From the NCBI GenBank assembly GCA_964482685.1, contig CAYZZA010000010.1, forward strand, positions 1 to 30,990: 30,990 nt of DNA, written 5' to 3'. The notes below the pieces were generated by a model. It saw only the letters and a program-made list of their open reading frames with translations, was not told the origin of the DNA and did no database searches. Positions 1 through 8,764 of the stretch are shown piece after piece. This stretch comes from CAYZZA01 sp964482685 (GTDB lineage Bacteria > Bacillota > Bacilli > Lactobacillales > Carnobacteriaceae_A). Position numbers and translations under genes: made by a program. Within the stretch, counting starts at the first letter, position 1, and each line of letters begins with the position of its first letter.

Positions 1-1413
1 TTGCTTGCATCTTGGGTTTTTTCCGCTCTAGGAACACAAGTTGTGAATCCATCCACTAATGAGCTTGTGCAAGTAGAAAACTTATTGAGTGCACCTAACT
101 TTGTTCGGATTCTAGAAGGTGCCATTGCCAACTTTACCGGATTTCCAGCTTTAGGGTTGGTTCTGGTTGTGATGCTAGGAATTGGCCTTGCGGAACAATC
201 AGGATATTTTGAAGTGTTATTGACATCTATCGTTGAAAAATCACCAAAATACGTGGTTTTATGGGTTATTATTCTAGTAGGAATCTTAGGAAACATTGCT
301 GGAGATGCTGCACCGATTGTAATGCCTCCGCTTGCTGCACTCATCTTTTTGAAAATGGGGTATCATCCTATTGCTGGGGCGATTGTTGGGTACGTTGCTC
401 CACTAGGCGCGTTTGCTGCAAACATGATTCCAGGAATGTCAGATGCGTTGGTTTTTGCGTTCACGCAACCAGCGGCTCAATTGATTGATCCGTCCTTATC
501 CGTAAACGTTTTAATGAACTACTACTTTATCTTTGTTTCAACGCCTCTTTTAGCCTTAGTTATTTATTGGGTATTGAAAAAGTATACTTTGCCACGCTTG
601 GGAACTTATATCCCTAAAGAAGGTAGTGCTGGGTTAGCTGAAGGAGCCGAGATTACCGCTGAAAAACGAACAGCGCTTACATGGGCAAACTGGAGTTTTG
701 TGATTTACCTCCTAGGTCTTCTCGCTTTAGCAATTCCTAAAAACAGTCTTTTACGTAACGCAGAAACCGGCAGCATCGTAAATGGCTCTCCTTTAATGAA
801 TGGAATTGGCTTGCTTATTACATTGATGTTCTTTATTCCAGGGTTGGTATATTCACTTAAATCTGGAGAAATAAAAACCTCACATGATTTTTCAGACATG
901 CTCTCCAAGTCGATGTCCACGATGGGGAATTTTATTGTGATTGTGTTTTTTGCGGCACAAATGATGGCGTATTTCAGTTGGAGTAATTTAGGTACCATCA
1001 TCGCAGTAAAAGGAGCTGGTTTGCTCCAGAATGCCAACGGGATTGTATTGATTCTTGGATTTATTGTGTTAACTTCCTTTATTAACTTATTTATTGGAAG
1101 TGCGAGTTCTAAATGGGCTTTACTGGCTCCTATTTTTATTCCAATGTTTATGTTGTTGGATTATCATCCTGCACTAACACAAATGGCATATCGAATTGGG
1201 GATTCCATTACAAACCCATTGTCGCCAATGCTTCCATATTTACCAATTATTTTGACTACCATGCAAAAATACGATGAGGAATCCGGAGTAGGTACGCTCA
1301 TGGCAAACGTGTTGCCATATACGGTAGCGCTAGCTATATTCTGGACTTTGTTGTTAATTATTTGGTATATGCTAGGTCTGCCGTTAGGACCAAATAGCCC
1401 AATCTTTTTATAG
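1..1413 (+). CDS. AbgT-family transporter, 5' end cut by window edge
   Basis: This is a multi-pass membrane protein of the AbgT (p-aminobenzoyl-glutamate transporter) family, open from base 1 to a TAG at 1411-1413. From memory of E. coli AbgT (about 508 residues), the visible 470 residues begin at roughly family residue 45, so the true start probably lies outside the window and the TTG at base 1 is likely an internal Leu codon. Family-like segments include GDAAPIVMPPLAALIF, FIGSASSKWALLAPIFIPMFMLL and the C-terminal IIWYMLGLPLGP. The protein is expected in the cytoplasmic membrane, importing aryl- or acyl-amino acids by ion coupling. A peptidase M20 gene follows 30 nt downstream, repeating the abgT/abgB pairing and suggesting co-transcription. 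The exact substrate is not shown by the sequence. Confidence 0.88.
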   Translation: MLASWVFSALGTQVVNPSTNELVQVENLLSAPNFVRILEGAIANFTGFPALGLVLVVMLGIGLAEQSGYFEVLLTSIVEKSPKYVVLWVIILVGILGNIAGDAAPIVMPPLAALIFLKMGYHPIAGAIVGYVAPLGAFAANMIPGMSDALVFAFTQPAAQLIDPSLSVNVLMNYYFIFVSTPLLALVIYWVLKKYTLPRLGTYIPKEGSAGLAEGAEITAEKRTALTWANWSFVIYLLGLLALAIPKNSLLRNAETGSIVNGSPLMNGIGLLITLMFFIPGLVYSLKSGEIKTSHDFSDMLSKSMSTMGNFIVIVFFAAQMMAYFSWSNLGTIIAVKGAGLLQNANGIVLILGFIVLTSFINLFIGSASSKWALLAPIFIPMFMLLDYHPALTQMAYRIGDSITNPLSPMLPYLPIILTTMQKYDEESGVGTLMANVLPYTVALAIFWTLLLIIWYMLGLPLGPNSPIFL

Positions 1414-1443
1414 TAGGTAGCACTGAAGGAGGAACATAGTACT

Positions 1444-2637
1444 ATGTCTTATTTAAAACCAGAGTGGGTACAAGATATTGCTTCACGAAAAGACCAAGTC
1501 ATTTCGTATCGTCGATACTTGCACCAACACCCAGAACTGTCATTTCAAGAATACAAAACGAGTCAATTTATCTTTGATGAAATGAGCAAACTGGACAATG
1601 TTGAAGTGACTCGTCCAACAGAGACGTCTGTCTTAGTCAAAATAAAAGGAAGCAAACCAGGGAAGAAAATAGGGTTACGCGCCGATATTGATGCTCTACC
1701 AATCCAAGAAGAACGCGATGAGTTGTCATTTAAATCTACTGTTCCAGGCGTAATGCATGCTTGTGGCCATGATGGACACACCGCCATATTGATGGTAGCA
1801 ATGCAATTTTTATCGGAACATGCGATGGATTTATCAGGTGAAGTGTATGGGATTTTCCAGCACGCGGAAGAAACACCACCAGGTGGGGCGCAAGAATTAG
1901 TTGCGACTGGCCTATTTGATGATTTTGATTTTATTTATGGCCATCATTTGTTTACAACGTATCCAACAGGTACGATTGATATCAAAGCAGGACCCAATAC
2001 GGCAAGCTCAGATGTTTACGAATTGACCATTCACGGCAAAGGTGGACACGCTGCTATGCCAAACTTGAGTATCGATCCTATTGTGATTGGTGCACAAATT
2101 TTAGAGAAGATGCAAACGATTGTCTCACGTAAACTCAACCCCATTCATTCTGCTGTGATTTCAAATACCGTTTTTCAAGCAGGTTCACTAGATGCCAAAA
2201 ACGTCATTCCAGCGACAGCCTTTATGGCCGGTAGTGTGCGGACCAATGATGCAAGCGAACGAAAACTAATCGCAGAAGAGATTGACCGCATGGCCAAAGC
2301 AACATGTGAAGCATATGGTGCGACGTATACATTAGAGTATCAGTGGGGATACAGTGCAGTAAACAACAATCCAGAAACCACTGCTATTGTAGAAGAAATT
2401 GCAGACACATTATTCCCAGGACAAGTAACCAAGTTGCCTATTTTAATGGGTGGGGAAGATTTTTCAGCCTTTTCAGATATTGTTCCAGCGACCTATATTT
2501 GGATAGGAGCTGGAAATGCTGAAAAAGGATATGATTACAATCACCACCATCCTAAATTTGCACTAGATGAAGACAGTTTCCTTACAGGTGTTGAAATGTT
2601 TGTCGCTGTCGCAATGAATTACACTAAAATGTCCTAA
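1444..2637 (+). CDS. M20-family metallo-amidohydrolase (AbgB/hippurate hydrolase-like)
   Basis: This is a 397-residue zinc amidohydrolase of peptidase family M20D, which hydrolyses N-acyl or N-aroyl amino acids in the cytosol. Visible marks are the metal-binding HACGHDGHTA near residues 105-114, the GLRADIDALP segment at 77-86, the HAEETPPGG segment with the catalytic and metal-binding Glu pair near 142-143, the YGHHL segment near 165-169, and a late His cluster (HHHPKFALDE). The length matches the family. The ATG at 1444 has a GAAGGAGGA ribosome site about 10 nt upstream. It follows the AbgT-like transporter by 30 nt, so an import-then-hydrolyse unit is likely, possibly for p-aminobenzoyl-glutamate or another conjugate. 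Substrate identity is inference; generic annotations would be amidohydrolase or N-acyl-L-amino acid amidohydrolase. Confidence 0.93.
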   Translation: MSYLKPEWVQDIASRKDQVISYRRYLHQHPELSFQEYKTSQFIFDEMSKLDNVEVTRPTETSVLVKIKGSKPGKKIGLRADIDALPIQEERDELSFKSTVPGVMHACGHDGHTAILMVAMQFLSEHAMDLSGEVYGIFQHAEETPPGGAQELVATGLFDDFDFIYGHHLFTTYPTGTIDIKAGPNTASSDVYELTIHGKGGHAAMPNLSIDPIVIGAQILEKMQTIVSRKLNPIHSAVISNTVFQAGSLDAKNVIPATAFMAGSVRTNDASERKLIAEEIDRMAKATCEAYGATYTLEYQWGYSAVNNNPETTAIVEEIADTLFPGQVTKLPILMGGEDFSAFSDIVPATYIWIGAGNAEKGYDYNHHHPKFALDEDSFLTGVEMFVAVAMNYTKMS

Positions 2638-2703
2638 ATACAGTTTGCGTCTACTCAATCTAAGTACGATGCAAGTGATGTAAAAGAGACGTCTCCCTAA
2701 CAC

Positions 2704-2752
2704 AAAAGAAAAAGAGGAATCTATATCAATATAGGTTTCTCTTTTTTCTTTT
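2704..2752 (+). terminator. Rho-independent terminator after the AbgT/M20 pair
   Basis: A long A/G-rich left arm (AAAAGAAAAAGAGGAATCTA) pairs across a short CAAT-centred loop with a T/C-rich right arm ending in CTCTTTTTTCTTTT, allowing a few mismatches or G-U pairs. It lies 66 nt after the amidohydrolase stop. Confidence 0.75.
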
Positions 2753-2886
2753 GCTTTTCATGTGTAAAATAAACGTATAAAACTTGGAGACTCAAACTGC
2801 GAGATTGATGAAGAATTCTTTCTAGAAAAGACCAAGAACAAAAACAAGAACAAGAATCATCAAGTGTTTAGGAAGGAAGCAATCGA

Positions 2887-3846
2887 ATGGGAAAATGTAC
2901 AGAAAGCCGTTGGACCTTTTCATCCAAGGATGGCACGGAAATTCATGTCTACAAATGGGCTTCTTTAAAGGAAAACCCAAAAGGCATTGTTCAAATTGCT
3001 CATGGCATGGCCGAGACAGCCAGTCGATACAAAAGACTAGCCAAAGTACTGACTGAAAAAGGATTCATCGTGTACGCCAATGACCATAGAGGGCATGGAC
3101 AGACAGCAAAAGACTTAGAAAATCTGGGTTACCTTGGGGACCAAAACGGTTTTGCATTATTAGTGGAAGATATGGGAACATTGACGAAATACATTCGAGC
3201 AGAATACCCTGGTGTACCTGTTTATATGTTTGCACACAGTATGGGCTCATTTGCTGCCCAAAGATACATCTTAGACAGGCAAGGGGAAATAGACGGACTC
3301 GTTTTAAGTGGCTCAAACGGGGCTCAAGGAATGGTGCTGCGGCTCGGACAAAGTGTCGCAAAACTTGAAATGAAACTAAAAGGGAGTAAAGCCAAAGCAA
3401 CTTGGATGAATCGACTGACTTTTGGTGCGTATAACAGACGTTTTTCTCCTAAGAAGACAGGGTTTGAATGGTTAACACGTGACACGGAAGAAATACAAAA
3501 CTATATGGATGATCCCTACTGTGGCAGTGTTTTTACAACAAGTTTTTATGATGAGTTTCTTCAAACGTTGAGATACATTGAAGACAAGAAAAACCAAACT
3601 AAGATCCCCACTGAGTTACCTATATTTATTCTTTCAGGAGATGAAGATCCTGTCGGCAATTTTGGAAAAGGTACCACGAAACTTTATGAAACATATCACG
3701 CATATGGAGTAAAGGAGGTAGAACTCAAACTTTACAAGGGGGCTCGGCACGAATTGTTAAATGAACTTAACAAAGAAGAGGTCACAACAGATTTGATACA
3801 TTGGTTGGAAAAACAAGCTACTCAAAAAGAACAATCAAAAGTTTAG
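2887..3846 (+). CDS. alpha/beta hydrolase, monoacylglycerol lipase/lysophospholipase-like
   Basis: This 319-residue alpha/beta-fold serine hydrolase belongs to the group with Hydrolase_4/serine aminopeptidase S33 domains. Visible marks are the oxyanion-hole HGMAE at 39-43, the ANDHRGHGQT strand-turn at 64-73, the nucleophile elbow AHSMGS with Ser118, the acid-bearing GDEDPVG with Asp254, and the catalytic GARHE with His288. No signal peptide is seen, so it should be cytosolic. The family hydrolyses monoacylglycerols, lysophospholipids or other small esters; the substrate here is unknown. The ATG at 2887 has a GGAAGGA ribosome site about 9 nt upstream. It appears to be a single-gene transcript between the terminators at 2704-2752 and 3861-3920. 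Confidence 0.88.
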   Translation: MGKCTESRWTFSSKDGTEIHVYKWASLKENPKGIVQIAHGMAETASRYKRLAKVLTEKGFIVYANDHRGHGQTAKDLENLGYLGDQNGFALLVEDMGTLTKYIRAEYPGVPVYMFAHSMGSFAAQRYILDRQGEIDGLVLSGSNGAQGMVLRLGQSVAKLEMKLKGSKAKATWMNRLTFGAYNRRFSPKKTGFEWLTRDTEEIQNYMDDPYCGSVFTTSFYDEFLQTLRYIEDKKNQTKIPTELPIFILSGDEDPVGNFGKGTTKLYETYHAYGVKEVELKLYKGARHELLNELNKEEVTTDLIHWLEKQATQKEQSKV

Positions 3847-3860
3847 TCAGTCTTTTTATA

Positions 3861-3920
3861 GAAACAATCAAAAAGGAGCAGAACAAGTAGTTGCTCGTTC
3901 CGCTCTTTTTTGATTGTTTC
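3861..3920. terminator. bidirectional terminator between convergent genes
   Basis: A 60-nt inverted repeat has outer arms GAAACAATCAAAAA and TTTTTTGATTGTTTC and GC-containing inner arms (GGAGCAGAACAAG against CTCGTTCCGCTC). T-runs follow the core on either strand. It separates the plus-strand hydrolase from the minus-strand oxidoreductase remnant. Confidence 0.85.
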
Positions 3921-3936
3921 AACCGTTTGGATTTCA

Positions 3937-5288
3937 TTACAATTGAAAAGACGAATAAAAAGATGTCAAATCACTCGCAATGGAAGGGTAGGCAAATAAA
4001 GTATTTGTGAGGTCTGTATAGGTCATTTTTTGCTGGATCAACAAGTTGAAAAGGTTGATTAATACGTCGGCTTCATTGTTTATACAAGTTGCTCCAACTA
4101 ATAGGTTTGTTTCTTTTTTTAGAACGAGTTTGACCTTAGACACAGGTTCATCTAGCCTAGAATAGCTAAACCAAGGGGTAGCATCGATAGTCGCAATGTC
4201 ATAGTGCTTTTTTTGTTCTTGAGCCTTAGATACACTGACGCCAACTTGAGCCATTTTTTGGGTTGTAAATACAATGCTTGGGATGGGTGGATACTCAATA
4301 GGTGTATCCTGTCCATCTAGAAACTTAGAAAGTAAGTAGCGTGCTTCGAAACTGGCTACAGGGGTCAAATGTGGAATGGTTTTAGATAAGACGTCTCCAG
4401 CTGCATAAATACGTGTGTTGGTTGTCTGCAAATGATCATTGACAGAAATGCCATGTCTGTCATAGTTGACGCCTGCACGTTCAAGGTTTAACTCTTCGAT
4501 GTTTGGCGCACGACCGGTCGTGCCAAAAACCAAATCATTTTTTAGCTCAAATGCCTCTCCATCCGTCAAGATAAAATTATTTGAGTGTTTCTCTATACGA
4601 GTAATCGTTGTATCCAAGTGAAAGGAAACCCCATTTGCTTCTAACTGGCTCATTGCTTCACGAACAAATTCTTGGTCATAGGCTTTGAGAGGAGTGGAGT
4701 TGTGCTGGATGATGTGAACTTCTGCGCCAGCAGCTACAGCGATAGCCGCAAATTCAAAGGCGATGTACCCGGCCCCTACAAATGTGATTGTTTTAGGCAT
4801 GACAGGAAGAGAGAGGAAATCGTCGCTTGTTAGAAAATGTTCTTATCCATCAATATCCAATATGGACGGATAAGCACCCGTTGCAATAGCGAACCGTTCT
4901 GATTCGAGAAGATGCCCGTTCACTGAAAGTGTGTGTTTGTCGACAAAGCTTGCTGTTCCTTCATACGTATCTGCTCCAGAAGAGTGTAAGCTTTTTTGAG
5001 TTTTCTTCGATACGGGCTCGGTGAAGGTTTGCTTAAAAGCCATTAAGTCTTTCCAATTGAGTGTTGGACTTTTTTCAATCCCTTTGCCGACTAATTGGCT
5101 AGCTTATTTTCAGCTTCCACAGCAGAGAGCAGCACTTTTTTAGGGTCACATCCTCGGTTTGGACACGTTCCCCCCCACGTTCTTTGTTCGATAATGGCAA
5201 CTTTTTTTCCAGCAGTGGCTAGTTCGGTGGCTAAGTTTTTCCCCGCTACGCCACTTCCAATAACGATAACGTCATAGTTTTTCTCCAT
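3937..5288 (-). pseudogene. NAD(P)/FAD-dependent disulfide oxidoreductase (glutathione reductase-like), disrupted
   Basis: The reading starts at the minus-strand ATG (5288) with an AAGGAG site upstream. It encodes the FAD-binding VIGSGVAGKNLA segment and the redox-active WGGTCPNRGCDPKKVL cysteines. It then hits TAG at 5091-5093. Restoring one T to the AATTAG run rejoins a continuous family sequence (NLVGKGIEKSP). A second lesion is an in-frame TAA at 4843-4845 between DIDG and EHFLTSDDFLSLP. After it the NAD(P)-binding FVGAGYIAFEFA and the FAD segment YAAGDV follow to the end. Repaired, the product would be about 450 residues, the normal length. The C-terminus reads FAYPSIASD instead of the HPTxxE of true glutathione reductases, so even the intact enzyme was probably not a classical glutathione reductase. 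Function is probably lost unless these are sequencing errors or the stop is suppressed. Confidence 0.85.
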
Positions 5289-5862
5289 GGTATAATCTCC
5301 TTTTTGTCTGTAATTTTGATGATTCTGTGCTCACTCCACGTGATTTTTTCTTTGAACAATGCTCCCATGAGACATGGTTGTCTAAGTGAAAAGAGAGGAA
5401 ACACACGAATGATGCCTAAGGATAAAAAGTAAAGAAGAGTTGCGTTCATCGTATCAGGAATCATTTAATAGTATAAAGAATCACTTTTTCGATATAGCAA
5501 AAAGGAAGGGAAGGAAGAAAAGCGTAGACTAAAAATGTTTGTGAACGTTGGGTGCTCTTGAAAAAGAAAAAATATCTTTTTCCAGACTTTATAAGCATAT
5601 CAAGTTAGTATTTGGGCGAAATCCTGTATAGTTTATATGTAAGCTTAATTACAAGGAGCTTTCTTTTGAGAAGTCAGACTCGTATACCTAAAAAGAGTGC
5701 TTGCAAAAAAGTACCTACCTTGCTTGAGGGAGATGCGGCATGGAACAGGAGAGAATTTAAAAAAAGTACCCATCGCTTCAAGCAAAGAGACGTGTGATAC
5801 ATATCCTTTTTATAAATGAAAACTAATGAGAACAACAGAAAAAAGTTGTTAGGAGAGTAAAA
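5289..5862. other. intergenic region between the divergent oxidoreductase remnant and the opu-type operon
   Basis: This is 574 nt without a firmly supported gene. The left part is AT-rich and holds the ribosome site of the minus-strand pseudogene (minus AAGGAG near 5297-5302). At 5600-5629 there is a possible weak promoter (TTAGTA, 16 nt, TATAGT). At 5653-5797 there is a possible 43-codon ORF with a good ribosome site. The same stretch contains two copies of AAAAAAGTACC (5705-5715, 5760-5770) and an 8-bp inverted repeat TTGCTTGA/TCAAGCAA (5720-5727, 5778-5785). A structured leader for the transporter operon is possible. Confidence 0.5.
5666..5797 (+). CDS. possible 43-residue basic small ORF upstream of the opu-type operon
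   Basis: A TTG at 5666 lies 7 nt after a good AAGGAG (5653-5658) and opens 43 codons ending in TGA at 5795-5797. The product is rich in Lys and Arg with no recognised domain, signal peptide or membrane segment. It begins MRSQTRIPKKSACKK. The frame overlaps the repeated and inverted sequence elements of the transporter leader, so it may be fortuitous or a leader peptide. It ends 65 nt before the transporter ATPase start. No function is proposed. Confidence 0.25.
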   Translation: MRSQTRIPKKSACKKVPTLLEGDAAWNRREFKKSTHRFKQRDV

Positions 5863-6837
5863 ATGATCAAATTTGAGAACGTATCCAAAGCATATGTACC
5901 AAATAAGTTTGTGATATCTGATATAAATTTAGACATTCAAGATGGTGAGTTTTTTGTATTGATTGGTCCAAGTGGGTGTGGGAAAACGACATTGCTGAAG
6001 ATGATCAATCGTTTAATTCCTTTAACTACAGGATACATTTATGTTCAAGAAAAACCGATTGATGAGTACAATATTCAGGAGTTACGCTGGAATATGGGAT
6101 ATGTGCTTCAACAAATTGCTTTATTTCCAAATATGACTGTAGAAGAAAACATTATGACTGTACCAGAGATGAAGAAATGGCCAAAAGAAAAAATGCACAA
6201 TCGAGTGACGGAGTTGCTTGAAAGTGTAGGGTTGAATCCTGAGAGTTACCGAAACAGAAAAACATCCGAATTATCGGGTGGGGAGCAGCAACGGGTAGGA
6301 GTGTTACGAGCTCTTGCGGCAGATCCGGATATTATCTTGATGGATGAACCGTTTAGCGCATTAGATCCGATTAGTCGTCAAAACCTCCAGCACGATGTAG
6401 CAGAAATGCACCGGAAGTGGAAAAAAACGATTGTGTTTGTAACACATGATATGCAAGAAGCTATCTCATTGGGGACACGGATTGCCTTGATTAATGAAGG
6501 GGAAATTGTGCAAGTGGGCACACCTGAAGAAATTGTGAGTCAGCCTAAAAATGAATTTGTCAAAAACTTTCTAAAATCAGGAAATATCCAAACAAAAGAA
6601 AGACGAACCATTCAAGAGCTGATTGATGTTGGATACATGAAACCTTTAAAGTTGTATGAAAACGTAGATTTATTTTTAAGAACAGATGACACACTAGAAG
6701 AGTTGATTGTTGCATTGTCCAAACAAAATGATGTGCTCATTAAAAACGAAGAGGACAAAGTGATTGGGAGAATCACCAGTCAACAAGTAGTGGCCTATTT
6801 AGCAACAGATATTGAAAAGCGGGGTGCAATCAAGTGA
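5863..6837 (+). CDS. osmolyte/quaternary amine ABC transporter ATPase (OpuCA/OpuBA/BilEA-like)
   Basis: This is the ATP-binding subunit of a glycine betaine/carnitine/choline-type ABC importer, 324 residues, acting on the cytoplasmic face of the membrane. It shows Walker A GPSGCGKTT at 35-43, a Q-loop in the YVLQQIALFPNMTVEENI segment, the signature LSGGEQQRVGVLRAL, Walker B IILMDEPFSALDP and the switch His in VFVTHDMQEA. About 95 residues follow the nucleotide-binding domain and end in a CBS-like fragment rather than a full tandem CBS pair. The ATG has an AGGAGAG site about 6 nt upstream. The stop overlaps the next gene start (GTGA), so the two are translationally coupled. OpuC/OpuB/Bil systems import osmoprotectants or, in Listeria BilE, affect bile tolerance; which applies here is unknown. 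Confidence 0.92.
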   Translation: MIKFENVSKAYVPNKFVISDINLDIQDGEFFVLIGPSGCGKTTLLKMINRLIPLTTGYIYVQEKPIDEYNIQELRWNMGYVLQQIALFPNMTVEENIMTVPEMKKWPKEKMHNRVTELLESVGLNPESYRNRKTSELSGGEQQRVGVLRALAADPDIILMDEPFSALDPISRQNLQHDVAEMHRKWKKTIVFVTHDMQEAISLGTRIALINEGEIVQVGTPEEIVSQPKNEFVKNFLKSGNIQTKERRTIQELIDVGYMKPLKLYENVDLFLRTDDTLEELIVALSKQNDVLIKNEEDKVIGRITSQQVVAYLATDIEKRGAIK

Positions 6838-8348
6838 CTGAATTTTTACCGACGTTTTTAGACCGCAAAGAATTACTGTGGACAGCTCTACTGGAACATA
6901 TTCAATTGTCTTTTATCTCATTGGTTATCGCGGTAATAATTGCTGTACCTTTGGCTATTGTGTTAACTCGTCATAAAAAAATAGCGACCCCCATCATTCA
7001 AGTGACAGCTATTTTTCAAACGATTCCTTCGCTAGCTCTGTTGGGGCTGATGATACCACTAGTCGGAATTGGAAAGGTCCCCGCGGTCATTGCTTTGTTT
7101 ATTTATGCTTTGCTACCCATCTTGCGAAATACGTATACAGGAATCAATGAAATTGATTCTTCGTTGATTGAAGCAGCAAATGCGATGGGAATGAGTCGAT
7201 TTAGAAAACTAATGAAAGTTGAACTCCCTTTAGCTTTGCCTATTATTATGGCAGGTATTCGAAATGCGATGGTACTGATTATTGGAACAGCGACAATCGC
7301 CGCTCTTATTGGGGCAGGTGGGCTAGGAAGCTTAATCCTTTTGGGGATTGACCGTGGCAATAATTATTTGATTTTATTAGGGGCAATCCCTGCAGCGGTG
7401 CTTGCTGTCGGATTTGATTATATGTTAGGTATTTTTGAAAAAATATCGTTTAAACAAACAATTGCCGTGCTTGGAGTGACTACAGCGGTTATGGCAGGAG
7501 TACTTCTTGTGCCGCTGTTTACAAATCAAAACAACCAACTTACGATTGCAGGAAAGTTAGGATCCGAGCCTGAAATTCTAATGAATATGTATAAAGAGCT
7601 GATTGAAGATCAAACAGATCTTTCGGTAGAATTAAAACCGAACATGGGAAAAACTACCTTTGTTTTTAATGCATTGAAATCAGGTGAAATCGATATCTAC
7701 CCAGAATTTACAGGGACAATATTGGCAACATTTTTAAATGAAGAAGCAGAATCTACAAGTAAAGAAGACGTTTACCAACAGGCAAAAACAGGATTAGCCG
7801 CTGAGTATGGAATGACACTGCTAGAGCCCATGTCATTTAACAACACGTATACCTTGGCAGTGACACCTGAACTAGCCAATGAGTATCAACTAGAAAAAAT
7901 ATCTGATTTAGAAGATGTTGCCGATCAAGTAAAGGTTGGCTTTACCCTTGAATTTACTGATCGACAAGACGGGTACTTAGGCATTCAAGATTTGTATGGG
8001 TTTTCGTTTGATAATTTACAGACAATGGAGCCAAAGCTTCGTTATTCAGCGATTGAAACAGGAGATATCAATGTACTAGATGCCTACTCTACAGACAGTG
8101 AGTTGGAAAAATATGGGCTTGTCGTGCTTGAAGACGACAAGGGGTTGTTTCCACCATATCAAGGGGCCCCTCTTATGTTGACCAAAATACTCGAAAAACA
8201 TCCAGAATTAGAAGACATTTTAAACAAATTGAGTGGAAAAGTAACAGATGATGAGATGCGCAAGATGAATTATGACGTAAACGTAAACAATCAAAGTCCT
8301 GAAACAGTAGCACGAAACTATCTAAAAAAGGAAAATTTGATTGACTAG
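6834..8348 (+). CDS. fused permease/substrate-binding protein of Opu/Bil-type ABC transporter
   Basis: This 504-residue protein joins an OpuBB-type permease and an OpuBC-type binding domain. About residues 1-205 carry the transmembrane helices, with the ATPase-contact EAA loop in AANAMGMSRFRKLMKVELPL. A further hydrophobic segment at about 209-229 leads to an extracytoplasmic substrate-binding domain (about 235-504, beginning LTIAGKLGSEPEILMNMY and containing IDIYPEFTGT). Such fusions are known in Firmicutes betaine/carnitine/choline systems and in Listeria BilEB. It starts with GTG at 6834, overlapping the ATPase stop by 4 nt. With the ATPase, two polypeptides would be enough for a complete importer. 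The ligand cannot be read directly from the sequence. Confidence 0.92.
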   Translation: MTEFLPTFLDRKELLWTALLEHIQLSFISLVIAVIIAVPLAIVLTRHKKIATPIIQVTAIFQTIPSLALLGLMIPLVGIGKVPAVIALFIYALLPILRNTYTGINEIDSSLIEAANAMGMSRFRKLMKVELPLALPIIMAGIRNAMVLIIGTATIAALIGAGGLGSLILLGIDRGNNYLILLGAIPAAVLAVGFDYMLGIFEKISFKQTIAVLGVTTAVMAGVLLVPLFTNQNNQLTIAGKLGSEPEILMNMYKELIEDQTDLSVELKPNMGKTTFVFNALKSGEIDIYPEFTGTILATFLNEEAESTSKEDVYQQAKTGLAAEYGMTLLEPMSFNNTYTLAVTPELANEYQLEKISDLEDVADQVKVGFTLEFTDRQDGYLGIQDLYGFSFDNLQTMEPKLRYSAIETGDINVLDAYSTDSELEKYGLVVLEDDKGLFPPYQGAPLMLTKILEKHPELEDILNKLSGKVTDDEMRKMNYDVNVNNQSPETVARNYLKKENLID

Positions 8349-8764
8349 GAATAAAAACGTCCATTGTGTACGTACATGCCTAGGAACTTTAGGGTTCCAA
8401 AAAGCATGAACAGGCAACAAGAAAGGTCCATCTTTTCTGCTATCAAAAAGAGGGATGCAAGATGTATAAAATAGTCAAATAGAAATAGGAAAGAGCTAAG
8501 TACGCAGTACTTAGCTCTTTTTGTCTTGATTGCAAAACAAGCAACAAAAGAGCTTTCTAGAAGTTATATAAGGAGACAAGAAAGTCCAGAGTTTTTCTCA
8601 TCTATTTTTGGTAGTTCGGTTATGGTAAACTACTTGTAGGCAAAAAAGCGTCTCTGTTTCTTCAGATGTGTGCAACACAAAGAGAAGTAGACGAGCTCTA
8701 CTATAAGAGGGCATAAAAGAAGACCATGCTTATAGAAATTTAAGTGGAGAGGGAAATCCAACCA
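8349..8764. other. intergenic region between opu-type operon and murB
   Basis: This is 416 nt without a supported gene. A nested hairpin lies at 8375-8408 (outer CATGC/GCATG, inner GGAAC/GTTCC), with no T-run. A perfect terminator follows at 8490-8524. The remainder leads to murB; no convincing -35/-10 pair was picked, although a TGG-preceded TAAACT lies near 8628-8633 as a possible extended -10. Confidence 0.6.
8490..8524 (+). terminator. Rho-independent terminator
   Basis: Perfect 14-bp stem: AAAGAGCTAAGTAC, loop GCA, GTACTTAGCTCTTT, followed by more T residues. It lies about 140 nt after the transporter fusion gene and most likely ends that operon. Confidence 0.88.

Noticed and set aside
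5246..5464. 72-residue minus-strand ORF upstream of the oxidoreductase remnant
   Set aside because: It overlaps the ribosome site and start of the oxidoreductase gene in another frame and has no ribosome site of its own; low-complexity chance frame.
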